The notes under the pieces: model-generated
Seen by the model: only the letters and a program-made list of their open reading frames with translations
The model's database searches: none
Told to the model about the DNA's origin: nothing
Translations under genes and position numbers: made by a program
DNA from: Dactylosporangium sp. AC04546
Lineage (GTDB): Bacteria; Actinomycetota; Actinomycetes; Mycobacteriales; Micromonosporaceae
Reading direction: 5' to 3'
Assembly (NCBI RefSeq): GCF_022095675.1
Contig: NZ_JAHYSG010000038.1
Coordinates: forward strand, 33,802 to 97,801
Length of the DNA stretch: 64,000 nt
Part shown: positions 57,335-64,000 of the stretch, one piece after another
Layout of the letters: each line of letters begins with the position of its first letter
Numbering within the stretch: position 1 is the stretch's first letter

Positions 57335-58237
57335 ATGCGATGGCCGTTCCGACGACGCACCGTGCCGCCGGACCGCTCCCCCGGCACCGTCCCGGCTCCG
57401 CCGGGCGCCGCCCGCAGCGATGACCACGGCGGTCACGCGCTGCGGGCGCCGAGCAAGCTGCACGCGTTCAACCGGTACGAGATCAAGTATCTGATGCCGG
57501 GCACCGCCATCCCGGCGCTGCGTGCGGAGCTCGACCGGCGCCTCGACCGGGACAGCCACGGGGCCGACGGCGGCTACGGCGTGTGGAGCGTCTACTACGA
57601 CACCCGTGACCTGCGCTTCTACTGGGAGAAGATCGAGGGCCTGCGGTTCCGGCGCAAGCTGCGCGTCCGCCACTACGGTGACCGGTTCACCGTCGACGAC
57701 GACACGAACGTGTTCGTCGAGATCAAGCAGCGGGTCAACCGGGTCACCCAGAAGCGCCGGGTCGCGCTGCCGTACCGGCTGGCCCGCGAGCTGTGCGACG
57801 GCCGGGCGATGGTCGAGCACGAGCCGGCCCAGCGGGCGTTCCTCGAAGAGGTCCTGGAGCTGGTCAGCCGGCTCGACCTGCGGCCGGTGGCGATGACCGG
57901 CTACCAGCGCGAGGCGTTCGTCGGCCGCGGCGCCGAGTCCGGGCTGCGAGTCACCGTCGACCAGCGGCTGCGCGGGCGGGACCGCGACTTCCACCTCGGC
58001 GCCGACGCCGAGAACCGGCTCATCGTCCCGGCCCGGCTCGCCGTCGTGGAGTTCAAGGCCAACGAGCGGGTGCCGTACTGGCTCACCGACCTCGCCGCCG
58101 AGCTGAACCTCTCCGTGGTGCGCATCTCCAAGTACTGCCAGAGCGTCGAGGCCTTCGGCCGCGCGCCGCGCTCGATCTTTCACGTCCCGGACACCGACCC
58201 CGCCGCTGCGCCGGCTGCCACCCGAAACGAGGCCTGA
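57335..58237 (+). CDS. VTC-domain (polyphosphate polymerase-like) protein
   Basis: 300 residues from ATG 57335 (TTG 57323 is possible). After a basic, Pro-rich N-terminus (1-42) comes a VTC domain: NRYEIKYLM, SVYYDTRDLRFYWEK, LRFRRKLRVRHYG, FVEIKQRVN, VVEFKANERVPYWL and SKYCQ. These charged strands line the tunnel in which the yeast VTC4 catalytic core makes polyphosphate from ATP; key Arg and Lys (RRKLRVR, EIKQR, EFK) and Glu are kept. It is the first gene of a tight operon with DUF4956 and CotH genes (3 bp to the next). Confidence 0.88.
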   Translation: MRWPFRRRTVPPDRSPGTVPAPPGAARSDDHGGHALRAPSKLHAFNRYEIKYLMPGTAIPALRAELDRRLDRDSHGADGGYGVWSVYYDTRDLRFYWEKIEGLRFRRKLRVRHYGDRFTVDDDTNVFVEIKQRVNRVTQKRRVALPYRLARELCDGRAMVEHEPAQRAFLEEVLELVSRLDLRPVAMTGYQREAFVGRGAESGLRVTVDQRLRGRDRDFHLGADAENRLIVPARLAVVEFKANERVPYWLTDLAAELNLSVVRISKYCQSVEAFGRAPRSIFHVPDTDPAAAPAATRNEA

Positions 58238-58240
58238 GCC

Positions 58241-58918
58241 ATGCCGTTCGACGTCCAAGACCTCTCCGGCACCTTCAGCGTCGGCGACATCGCCATCGCG
58301 CTGTCGCTGTCATTCGTGCTCAGCGCCGCCGTCGGCTGGGTCTACCGGTTCACGCACCGCAACGTGTCCTACAGCCAGTCCTACGTGCAGACGCTGGTCA
58401 TCCTCGGCATGCTGATCTCGCTCATCATGCTCGTCGTCGGCTCCAACATCGCCCGCGCGTTCGCGCTCGTCGGGGCGCTGTCGGTGGTGCGCTTCCGCAA
58501 CGCCATCAAGGAGACCCGCGACGTCGGCTTCATCTTCCTGGTCATGGGCGTGGGCATGGCCGCCGGCACCCGGTTCTACACCCTGGCCGTCGTCGCCACC
58601 GTCGCCATCAGCCTGGTGATCATGGTGATGTACCGCTTCAACTGGTTCGCGTCCAGCGTCCAGCGGCAGGTCGTCAAGGTCCAGGTCCCGCCGGACGGCA
58701 ACTACACCGAACACATCCAGGACGTGCTCATCGCGCACACGAGCGAGTTCGAACTGGTCAGCATCGAGTCGATCCGCGGCGGCGCGCTCACCGAGCTGAT
58801 GTACACCGTCCGGCTCAAGAAGGGCCACGAGCCCGGGCAGCTCATCACCGCGCTCGGTGAGCGCACCGGCGGCCAGCGCGTCACGGTCCTCACCGGTTAC
58901 GACCAGACGGACCTGTGA
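58241..58918 (+). CDS. DUF4956 membrane protein
   Basis: 225 residues. There are four TM helices (about 17-35, 48-66, 70-90 with SNIARAFALVGALSVVRFRN, 103-130) and a C-terminal cytosolic domain (about 140-225, VVKVQVPPDGNYTEHIQDVL, ending TGYDQTDL) of ferredoxin-like pattern. The segment ALVGALSVVRFRNAIKETRD is the DUF4956 signature, also seen in MgtC-like proteins. It is regularly found next to VTC and CotH genes. It may anchor or gate the polyphosphate polymerase at the membrane (inference). Its TGA overlaps the CotH start (TGATG). Confidence 0.87.
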   Translation: MPFDVQDLSGTFSVGDIAIALSLSFVLSAAVGWVYRFTHRNVSYSQSYVQTLVILGMLISLIMLVVGSNIARAFALVGALSVVRFRNAIKETRDVGFIFLVMGVGMAAGTRFYTLAVVATVAISLVIMVMYRFNWFASSVQRQVVKVQVPPDGNYTEHIQDVLIAHTSEFELVSIESIRGGALTELMYTVRLKKGHEPGQLITALGERTGGQRVTVLTGYDQTDL

Positions 58919-60537
58919 TGCCGCCCCGGAGGCTGCTGCACCGCATCCCGATGCGGGTACGGCACTACTGGAAGCTGCTCGCCGTCTGCGCCGCCTTCGT
59001 CGTCGCCTGTGCGGTGGTGTTCAGCACCGTGCGGGTCACGCCGCTGGTCACCAGCGCCAGCGACGCCGACGGCGACCAGGTCACCGAGAACGTCGCCGGC
59101 ACCACGGACCTGTTCGACGCGACCGTGGCGCACCGGATCACGCTGACCTTCCGCGACAGCGACTACCAGCGGCTGCTCGACGAGTTCTGGAAGGAGGGCG
59201 AAAAGAGCTTCCTCGATGCCGACCTCACCATCGACGGCACCGCCATCCCGAGCGTCGGCATCCGGCTCAAGGGCAACTCCACGCTGATGGGCCTGACCCG
59301 CAACGGCCAGGCCCGCCAGGGCGGGTTCGGCCAGGGCGGCGCGGGAGCGCAGCGCAACGGCTTCCCGGGCGGTGGACTCCCGGGCGGTGCCCCCGGAGGT
59401 GCCCCCGGAGGTGCCCCCGGCGGCGCTCCCGCAGGCGGCGGTGCGGGCGCACCGGGCGGGTTCGGCCGGGCCTCGCTCAAGGCCGAGGAGCCCGAGAGCC
59501 TGCCATGGCTGATCCGCTTCGACGAGTTCGTCGACGGCCGCCGCTACCAGGGCCACCGCGAGATCGCCGTCCGCGTGGCCGGCATGGGCGGCGGCACCAC
59601 GGTCCTCAACGAGGCCGTCTCGCTCGACGTGCTGGCCGCGGCGGGGCAGACCGCCCAGCGGTACGCCTACTCCAGCTTCACCGTCAACGACCGGCCCACC
59701 ACCGCCCGGCTCGTCGTCGAGCACCCCGACGAGGGCTTCGCCGGCACGCTCGGCGACTCGGGTGTGCTGTACAAGAGCCTGGCCACCAGCCAGTTCACCG
59801 ACCAGGGCGACGACCAGACCGAGTACGCCGACGACTTCAAGCAGATCACCAAGAAGGGAAGCCAGGACCTCCAGCCCGTCATCGACCTCGTCCGGTGGGT
59901 GAACACCAGCAGCGACAGCGAGTTCGACCGGCGTCTCGCCGACCACGTCGACGTCCAGGCGTTCGCCCGCTACCTTGCGGTCCAGAACCTGCTGCTGAAC
60001 TCCGACGACATGGCCGGCCCCGGCCGCAACTACTACCTCTGGTACGACCTGAGGACCGGACGGTTCACCGTCGTCGGGTGGGACTACAACCTGTCGTTCT
60101 CCGGCAGCGCCACCCAGGGCCCGCACGACAGCACCGCCATGGGCGGCGGCCGCTTCGGGGGCAACGGCGGCGCACCGCCGCAGGACTTCCAGCCACCGGC
60201 CGGCGTGCAGCTGCCCGACAACATGCAGCCACCCGGCGGGCAGGGTGCTCAGGGCGGGCGCGGCGGCTTCGGCGGGCTGGGCGGGCACAAGCTCAAGGAG
60301 CGCTTCCTGGCCAGCACCGCGTTCAAGACGGCCTACGAGGACGCCTACCGGCAGCTGTACCGCAAGATCTACGCCGGCGCCGACGCCCTGAACACCCTCG
60401 ACGCCATCACGAAGGTCCTCGCCACCGTCGGCGGCAACGACGCGCAGAAGACCGCCGACGACGCCGAACAGCTGCGCAACGTCATCCTGGAACGCACCGA
60501 CCACCTCGCCACCGACAGCGTCGTCACGAGCGGATAG
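58918..60537 (+). CDS. CotH kinase family secreted/membrane-anchored protein
   Basis: 539 residues from ATG 58918 (GTG 58915 also possible). One N-terminal TM anchor (about 18-40) places the rest outside the cell. The CotH kinase fold shows IRLKGNSTLMGL, DSGVLYKSLATSQF, the catalytic NLLLNSDDMAGPGRNYYLWY and VVGWDYNLSFSG (Asp metal site). A Gly/Pro insert, a GGAPGGAPGGAP-type repeat (about 150-180), and a second Gly/Pro-rich loop (about 400-455) are unusual insertions. CotH kinases phosphorylate spore-coat proteins in Bacillus; here the target may be surface or spore-wall proteins. Last gene of the VTC operon. Confidence 0.87.
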   Translation: MPPRRLLHRIPMRVRHYWKLLAVCAAFVVACAVVFSTVRVTPLVTSASDADGDQVTENVAGTTDLFDATVAHRITLTFRDSDYQRLLDEFWKEGEKSFLDADLTIDGTAIPSVGIRLKGNSTLMGLTRNGQARQGGFGQGGAGAQRNGFPGGGLPGGAPGGAPGGAPGGAPAGGGAGAPGGFGRASLKAEEPESLPWLIRFDEFVDGRRYQGHREIAVRVAGMGGGTTVLNEAVSLDVLAAAGQTAQRYAYSSFTVNDRPTTARLVVEHPDEGFAGTLGDSGVLYKSLATSQFTDQGDDQTEYADDFKQITKKGSQDLQPVIDLVRWVNTSSDSEFDRRLADHVDVQAFARYLAVQNLLLNSDDMAGPGRNYYLWYDLRTGRFTVVGWDYNLSFSGSATQGPHDSTAMGGGRFGGNGGAPPQDFQPPAGVQLPDNMQPPGGQGAQGGRGGFGGLGGHKLKERFLASTAFKTAYEDAYRQLYRKIYAGADALNTLDAITKVLATVGGNDAQKTADDAEQLRNVILERTDHLATDSVVTSG

Positions 60538-61012
60538 CGGCCTCGTCGTGGGGCGCGAACGTGTCCCCGCCGGCCGGCACGACCAGCAGGGTCAGGCGCC
60601 CGTCCCGCCACACGGGACGGGCGCCGTCCAGCGGCCCGACCAGACCGCCGGGCGGCACCGCTCCCGCGCCGAGCACCGCGACCCGGTCGATCGCGGTCGA
60701 CGCCACCACCGCCCCGGCCGTCATCGTCCCGGACAGCGCCCCGCTCCCGCGGAAGCACACCGCGCGCCCGCACCGGCCGGCGGCGTGCCCCGCCGCCGCG
60801 CGCGCCGCCACGCCGGCGCACTCCGGGCGGATCGGCGGCAGTTCCAGCGCCGTCCCGCCAGGCACCGCGAACGTCACCGCCACGTGCGCATCGGCACCGG
60901 GCTCCCGGAAGGTGCACACCTCGGCACCGGCCGGCACACCGAAGCCCCGAATCCATCGCTCCGCCTGCCCCTCGCTGACATGTCCGAGGCAGACGGCGAA
61001 GTACCGCATCAT
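60524..61012 (-). CDS. Hypothetical protein
   Basis: 162 residues from ATG 61012 (or 61009). It starts MMRYFAVCLGHVSEGQAERW and has two beta-rich halves; AVTFAVPGGTALELPPIR and LTLLVVPAGGDTFAPHDEAA are the most regular segments. Five cysteines occur, with no clear metal motif. There is no signal peptide or TM. The family is not recognised. Its 3' end overlaps the CotH gene by 14 bp on the other strand. Confidence 0.55.
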   Translation of the reverse strand: MMRYFAVCLGHVSEGQAERWIRGFGVPAGAEVCTFREPGADAHVAVTFAVPGGTALELPPIRPECAGVAARAAAGHAAGRCGRAVCFRGSGALSGTMTAGAVVASTAIDRVAVLGAGAVPPGGLVGPLDGARPVWRDGRLTLLVVPAGGDTFAPHDEAAIRS

Positions 61013-61106
61013 CGGGCCACGGTCCCGGAGCCGGCCTACCGGCGCGTGAACCAGCCCTGGCCGGGAAGTGACCACGATGCGTCCGGCCCCGCGGGGCCGG
61101 ACGTGG

Positions 61107-61112
61107 CAGACT
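61107..61112 (+). promoter_or_regulatory. -10 box for a leaderless transcript
   Basis: CAGACT ends 7 bases before ATG 61120; no ribosome binding site. Confidence 0.4.
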
Positions 61113-61119
61113 CGGCGGC

Positions 61120-61557
61120 ATGGCCGAGGACACGATCCGGGCCGCGACCGTGGAAGACGTGCACGAGCTCGCGCTCGCGATGCCGTTCGTCACCGTCGAG
61201 CACGGCAGCGGCGGGAACCCGGTGTACCAGATCGGTGGGAAGTCCTTCGTGTTCTTCCGCAACCCGCGGCCCGACGCGGTCGATCCGGTGAGCGGGGAGC
61301 GGTATCCCGACGTCATCGTGTTCTGGGTCGAGTCCGAGGACGACAAGCTCGCCCTGGTGCAGGACGACGGGTCGCCGTTCTTCACCACCGCGCACTTCGA
61401 CGGGCATCCGTCGGTGCTCGTGCGCGCGAGCCGGCTCGGCGAGCTCACCCGGGCCGAGGTGGCCGAGGTCGTCCAGGACGCCTGGCTGGCCCGGGCCTCG
61501 CCGCGCCGGGCGCGCGCGTGGCTGGATCAGGCGCGGTTGAGCAGCGGCGGGGCGTAG
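61120..61557 (+). CDS. MmcQ/YjbR family protein
   Basis: 145 residues. The fold of MmcQ/YjbR DNA-binding-like proteins is visible: TVEDVHELALAMPFVTVEHG, PVYQIGGKSFVFFRNPR, EDDKLALVQDD, FFTTAHFDGHPSVLVR and the C-terminal helix LTRAEVAEVVQDAWLARASP. The family is small, cytosolic and of uncertain function (CyaY-like double wing fold). Its last 31 bases overlap the convergent aldo/keto reductase gene. Confidence 0.88.
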   Translation: MAEDTIRAATVEDVHELALAMPFVTVEHGSGGNPVYQIGGKSFVFFRNPRPDAVDPVSGERYPDVIVFWVESEDDKLALVQDDGSPFFTTAHFDGHPSVLVRASRLGELTRAEVAEVVQDAWLARASPRRARAWLDQARLSSGGA

Positions 61558-62594
61558 CCGGCCGGCTTGTCGCCGATCGAGAGCCCGGGACTCACGATCC
61601 AGCTCTGGTACCGCGAGGTGAACATCGAGTACGGCGCCTGCACGCCCGGGTCGCTGGCCTCGTCGAGCTGCCGGCGCGCGTCGGCCGGCAGCTCGAAGTC
61701 GAGGGCGGCCAGGTTGGTGTCCAGCTGGGCCGGGCTGCTCGCGCCGACGATCACCGCGCCGATGCCGGGCTGGGTCGCCGCCCAGTTGACCGCCACCTGT
61801 GCCATCGGCCGGCCGAGGTCGGCCGCCACCGCCGCGACGGCGTCGATGACGCGCCACTGCTGGTCGGTGACCTGGCCGTCGCCGAGCCGGCCGTCTCCCT
61901 CGATGCCGCCGCCGGCGCCGCGGCGGTACTTCCCGGTCAGCAGGCCGCCGCCGATCGGGCTCCAGGCGGTCAGCCCGATGCCCAGCTCGCGGGCCAGCGC
62001 CGGGTACTCGGCCTCGATCGTGCGGTTCACCAGCGAGTACGGTAGCTGCAGGCTGACCATCGGGGCCATCCCGTGCGCCTCGGCGAGGCTCTGCGCGCGG
62101 GCCGCGTACCAGGCCGGCACGTCCGACAGGCCCGCGTAGCGGATCTTGCCGGCCCGCACCAGGTCGTCGAGGGTGCGCACGACCTCCTCGACGGGGGTGA
62201 TGCGGTCCCACGTATGCAGCAGGTACAGGTCGAGGTAGTCGGTGCCGAGCCGGCGCAGCGAGTCCTCCAGCGCGCGGATCATGTGCTTGCGGCCGTTGCC
62301 GCCGGCGTTCGGGTCGGCCGGGTCGACCGTGTTGGTGAACTTGCTGGTGAGCACGAGCCGGTCACGGGTCTTGCGGGCGAGCCGGCCGACGATCCGCTCC
62401 GACTCGCCAGCGGTGTAGAAGTCGGCGGTGTCGATGAAGTTGCCGCCCGCCTCGACGTAGCGGTGGAAGATCGCGGCCGACTCGTCCTCGGACCTGCCGT
62501 AGGACGCGTGGAACCCGGCGATGCCGAAGTTCATGGTGCCGAGCGCCAGGCGGCTGACCCGCAGCCCGGAGCGGCCGAGGAGAAAATATTCCAC
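61527..62594 (-). CDS. Aldo/keto reductase (YajO/Tas-like)
   Basis: 355 residues from GTG 62594. Typical opening FLLGRSGLRVSRLALGTMNF; catalytic residues Asp-x4-Tyr in FIDTADFYTAGESE, Lys in VLTSKFTN and His in YLLHTWDRI; the NADPH loop reads VIVGASSPAQLDTNLAALDF. A glycine-rich stretch (RRGAGGGIEGDGRLGDG) lies in a surface loop. It reduces aldehydes or ketones with NADPH. Two tandem operators lie directly upstream, so expression is tightly repressed until an inducer arrives; no regulator gene is adjacent in the window. Confidence 0.9.
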   Translation of the reverse strand: MEYFLLGRSGLRVSRLALGTMNFGIAGFHASYGRSEDESAAIFHRYVEAGGNFIDTADFYTAGESERIVGRLARKTRDRLVLTSKFTNTVDPADPNAGGNGRKHMIRALEDSLRRLGTDYLDLYLLHTWDRITPVEEVVRTLDDLVRAGKIRYAGLSDVPAWYAARAQSLAEAHGMAPMVSLQLPYSLVNRTIEAEYPALARELGIGLTAWSPIGGGLLTGKYRRGAGGGIEGDGRLGDGQVTDQQWRVIDAVAAVAADLGRPMAQVAVNWAATQPGIGAVIVGASSPAQLDTNLAALDFELPADARRQLDEASDPGVQAPYSMFTSRYQSWIVSPGLSIGDKPAGYAPPLLNRA

Positions 62595-62608
62595 GATGGT
62601 GTACCCCT

Positions 62609-62640
62609 GGGAGAGTTGGACTGTTCGGTCCAACTCTCCC
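62609..62640. promoter_or_regulatory. Operator A upstream of aldo/keto reductase
   Basis: GGGAGAGTTGGAC (62609-62621) and GTCCAACTCTCCC (62628-62640) form a perfect 13-bp inverted repeat with a 6-bp centre, 14 bp before the start codon. The core is TTGGAC-N6-GTCCAA. Confidence 0.75.
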
Positions 62641-62647
62641 CTGTGAT

Positions 62648-62669
62648 TTCTGGACCTGCAAGTCCAGAA
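62648..62669. promoter_or_regulatory. Operator B upstream of aldo/keto reductase
   Basis: TTCTGGAC (62648-62655) and GTCCAGAA (62662-62669) with a 6-bp centre. It shares TGGAC-N6-GTCCA with operator A, 8 bp away, so the same dimeric regulator probably binds both. Confidence 0.7.
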
Positions 62670-62693
62670 TCGGTGCCGAGGATCACCGGCGGG

Positions 62694-64000
62694 TCAGGTG
62701 CGCGGCGGGTGGTCCCGCTCCGGCGCCCCGACGCGCAGCGCCACCCGGTCGAGGTAGGCCAGTTGCGCCGCGACCACCGCGAGCACGAGCAGGACCAGCG
62801 CCCAGATCGGCAGCACGGCCGCGAACGGCACGTCGAACCGGGCGTTGTAGGCGGCCTCGACGAGCGACACCACCAGCACGTTCTGGGCGTCCACGCGGTC
62901 CTGGCCCCCGATGAGCAGGCCCCACAGCAGGTCCTGGGCGGCGACGACCCACGTCACGAGGTACGCCAGCAGCACCATCGGCAGCACGGGCAGGATCGTG
63001 CGGGCCCAGGACGCCGGCCGCCCCTCCTGCAGTGCGGTCTCACGGCGCATGGCCTGGCCGCGCAGCAACAGCGCCAGGATGAGCAGCGCCGGTATCGCCA
63101 CCCGGCCCGGCGGGACCAGGCCGAGGAACTTGTCGATCATGCCGGCGTCGCGGGCCGCGGCGAACTCCCGCACGGCCAGCGGCCCCACGCCGACGAAGAG
63201 GAACAGCCCGAACGGCACCAGCAGCCACTCGCTGCGCGTCCCGAGCGGGCGCAGGCCGCTGATGCCGAACGCCGCGAGCGCCGCGACGGTGACGCCGACC
63301 GCCGCCGAGATGAGCGGGGGCACCCACGTGTTCACGCCGACCTGGTTCGCCCGCCCGGGCAGTTCGCCCGCGTCGGTGATGTGGGTGAGCCAGTCGCCCA
63401 CGCCGAGCCACCACAGCCCCAGCACGAGCACCACGAGCACGCCGGTACCGGCGAGCCAGCCCGCCGTGGCGCCCGCCCGGGCGGCTGGCGGCGGCGTGTC
63501 GTCGAACTCGAGCCGCGCCCGCGACAGCACCAGCAGCAGGGTCACGCCGAGCCCCAGCAGCATGAGGATCAGCAGGAGCACCGTCGCCACGGCCGCCGCC
63601 GTGCCGACCCGGAACATGCCGAACCCGTACTCGTACATCAGCAGCAGCGGCGTTCGCGAGTCGGCCTTGCGCCCCCACGCGCCGGACACGAAGGGCACCG
63701 TGAAGCTCTGCAACGCGAGCGCCAGCACGGTCGCCCCGGCCACCGCTCCGGCCACGAGCAGCGCCGGCACCGGATTGCGCCCGGCCTCCCGCCGTCGCAG
63801 CGCCGCCAGGTAGATGGTGACACCGAGCGCGGCGGCGAGCCCGAACCCGGTCAGCCAGTACGTGACCGTCGTCGACGGCGGGTCGTACTCCCGGCTCGAC
63901 GCCTGGTCCGGCATCTGCAGCCCGATGGCAGCCGCGGTCGGCGCGTAGGCGGCGACGGGCAGCGCAAGGACGCCCCGCGCCGCCCACCGCCCGGCCGTCC
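62694..64000 (-). CDS. Polytopic membrane protein (partial, runs off the window)
   Basis: At least 435 residues. The frame stays open from an internal ATG at 63914 to the window edge and keeps hydrophobic sequence (GVLALPVAAYAPTAAAIGLQ), so the real start is outside. About eleven TM helices are visible. A cytoplasmic loop (RGQAMRRETALQEGRPASWA) and the segment LIGGQDRVDAQNVLVVSLVE near the end recall the coupling region of binding-protein-dependent ABC permeases (sugar type), but an ATPase is not in the window, so the assignment is open. The C-terminal tail is RVGAPERDHPPRT. Confidence 0.6.
   Translation of the reverse strand, partial: TAGRWAARGVLALPVAAYAPTAAAIGLQMPDQASSREYDPPSTTVTYWLTGFGLAAALGVTIYLAALRRREAGRNPVPALLVAGAVAGATVLALALQSFTVPFVSGAWGRKADSRTPLLLMYEYGFGMFRVGTAAAVATVLLLILMLLGLGVTLLLVLSRARLEFDDTPPPAARAGATAGWLAGTGVLVVLVLGLWWLGVGDWLTHITDAGELPGRANQVGVNTWVPPLISAAVGVTVAALAAFGISGLRPLGTRSEWLLVPFGLFLFVGVGPLAVREFAAARDAGMIDKFLGLVPPGRVAIPALLILALLLRGQAMRRETALQEGRPASWARTILPVLPMVLLAYLVTWVVAAQDLLWGLLIGGQDRVDAQNVLVVSLVEAAYNARFDVPFAAVLPIWALVLLVLAVVAAQLAYLDRVALRVGAPERDHPPRT

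Overview
The window is uniformly GC-rich. Its genes start often at GTG, overlap by 4 bases within operons, and many have a -10 box 6-8 nt before the start codon (leaderless transcripts). Secreted, lipoprotein, Tat-exported and two-component genes are common. This points to a filamentous actinomycete, most likely Micromonosporaceae (Dactylosporangium/Actinoplanes type); the genus is an inference. No rRNA, tRNA, CRISPR array or complete insertion sequence was seen.

Layout. 1-1075: end of an SDR gene, a small membrane protein and a Tat-exported protein. 1206-6555: a pectin module. A pectinesterase-pectate lyase operon is divergent from one gene that encodes an ECF sigma factor, a zinc anti-sigma motif, a transmembrane helix and an extracellular PL9-like beta-helix in a single chain. 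6575-11210: membrane protein, Tat-exported amidase, M15 peptidase. 11285-17265: FtsX-type ABC exporter divergent from a histidine kinase/response regulator pair, whose junction carries two hairpins, then a YwiC-like protein. 17374-25731: secreted protein, calcium-motif protein, a second two-component set interleaved with DUF418, GNAT, lipoprotein, and a FadR-type regulator divergent from an MFS exporter.

25714-36713 is a polysaccharide-utilisation block on the minus strand: an internally deleted sugar-binding lipoprotein, a giant MGH1-like glycoside hydrolase, a GH43 enzyme, and a pair resembling WxL and DUF916 cell-surface proteins. 36995-39397: a transglutaminase-like fragment, a TPR-like protein and trehalose-6-phosphate synthase. 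39369-42783: a TetR gene, nine copies of a palindromic operator, an alpha/beta-hydrolase-glycosyltransferase fusion and a possible hexapeptide ORF. 42812-48383: serine hydrolase, GGDEF protein, lipoprotein, a hydrolase cut off at its nucleophile, MMPL transporter. 48597-57194: D,D-carboxypeptidase, aldo/keto reductases, RtcB, DUF2855, lipase, TetR and FAD oxidoreductase. 57335-60537: a VTC-DUF4956-CotH operon behind an 11-bp repeat array resembling a PhoP box. The window ends with a YjbR protein, an aldo/keto reductase behind two tandem operators, and a polytopic membrane protein that runs off the end.

The strongest candidates for undescribed biology are the one-polypeptide pectin-sensing sigma factor with an apparently catalytically dead lyase as receptor, the nine-operator TetR locus with its fusion enzyme and hexapeptide ORF, and the VTC-DUF4956-CotH operon under apparent phosphate control.
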